Part shown: piece by piece, positions 12,400-12,506 of the stretch
Position numbering within the stretch: the first letter of the stretch is position 1
Layout: the number at the start of each line of letters is the position of its first letter
Assembly (NCBI GenBank): GCA_903847545.1
Contig: CAINDZ010000208.1
Coordinates: 1-12,506 of the forward strand
Source of the DNA: an uncultured bacterium
GTDB taxonomy: Bacteria; Krumholzibacteriota; Krumholzibacteriia; LZORAL124-64-63
Length of the DNA: 12,506 nt
Direction: 5' to 3'
Notes under the pieces: model-generated
Seen by the model: the letters and a program-made list of their open reading frames with translations, nothing else
Told to the model about the DNA's origin: nothing
Database searches by the model: none
Made by a program: the position numbers and the translations under genes

Positions 12400-12506
12400 T
12401 GCGGCGGGGCGCCCTGGCCCTGCCGTGGGCCTGCCTGCTGGTCGTGGCGGGCGTCGGGGGGGCGGCGGTTGCCGAGGTGGCGGGAGGCGCGGGTGGCGCC
12501 GTGGGC
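12399..12506 (+). CDS. Start of an exported protein, cut off by the window end
   Basis: ATG 12399 overlaps the preceding TGA by one base. The 36 visible residues begin MRR and continue with a hydrophobic run (LALPWACLLVVAGVGGAAVA), a typical Sec signal peptide with a likely cleavage near AVA-E. A Gly/Ala-rich stretch follows. Translation coupling with the DUF2059 gene suggests related expression. The gene identity cannot be judged from this fragment. Confidence 0.65.
   Translation, partial: MRRGALALPWACLLVVAGVGGAAVAEVAGGAGGAVG

Noticed and set aside
1..12506. CRISPR arrays, tRNA or rRNA genes, insertion sequences or phage genes
   Set aside because: No regularly spaced long repeats, no clover-leaf-like or conserved rRNA sequence, and no transposase or integrase motifs were seen. 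The tandem repeats present are too short and contiguous for a CRISPR.

Overview
The window is GC-rich DNA (roughly 70% by eye) with strong G/C bias at third codon positions, short gaps and well-formed Shine-Dalgarno sites. It has lipoprotein and Sec signals, a periplasm-type beta-helix protein, a DsrC protein and a chemotaxis-type methyltransferase. This fits a Gram-negative, probably uncultured, anaerobic or facultative bacterium. The style of the secreted proteins recalls FCB-type or deltaproteobacterium-like environmental lineages, but that placement is an inference. I see no phage, insertion sequence, CRISPR or RNA gene, so this looks like ordinary chromosome.

Layout. (1) 1-189: the tail of a PstS-like substrate-binding protein. 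(2) 336-2220, plus strand: a lipoprotein with an FN3 domain and a parallel beta-helix, then a two-cysteine DsrC sulfur-carrier protein. (3) 2217-3859, minus strand: a TerB/J-domain (DjlA-like) co-chaperone gene translationally coupled to fpg (mutM). fpg converges on dsrC, and the two stop codons share one CTAG. (4) 4037-5771, plus strand: a signalling module of response regulator, CheR methyltransferase and response regulator. A 19-bp triplicate repeat lies at the end of cheR and an elaborate hairpin follows the second regulator. (5) 5905-8387, plus strand: an M3 oligoendopeptidase F and a small secreted protein of unknown function. (6) 8612-11834, plus strand: an iron-uptake operon of DtxR-family regulator, FeoA, FeoB and a FeoB-associated Cys-rich membrane peptide. 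It is preceded by an AT-rich control region with a clean palindromic operator candidate and followed by a likely terminator. (7) 11863-12506: a secreted DUF2059 protein and the start of another exported protein cut off by the window end.

The Feo operon is the best-integrated unit: the regulator probably senses Fe(II) and represses ferrous-iron import. The REC-CheR-REC trio lacks CheA, CheB and a receptor here, so its partners must lie elsewhere. DsrC has both redox-active C-terminal cysteines, which suggests a real dissimilatory sulfur or redox role rather than tRNA thiolation alone, although no dsrAB or dsrMKJOP is visible. I found no clearly unprecedented multi-gene system. The most worthwhile leads are the orphan two-Cys DsrC, the mixed metal-site regulator with a Cys-rich tail and its palindromes, and the alternative-hairpin element at 5772-5838.
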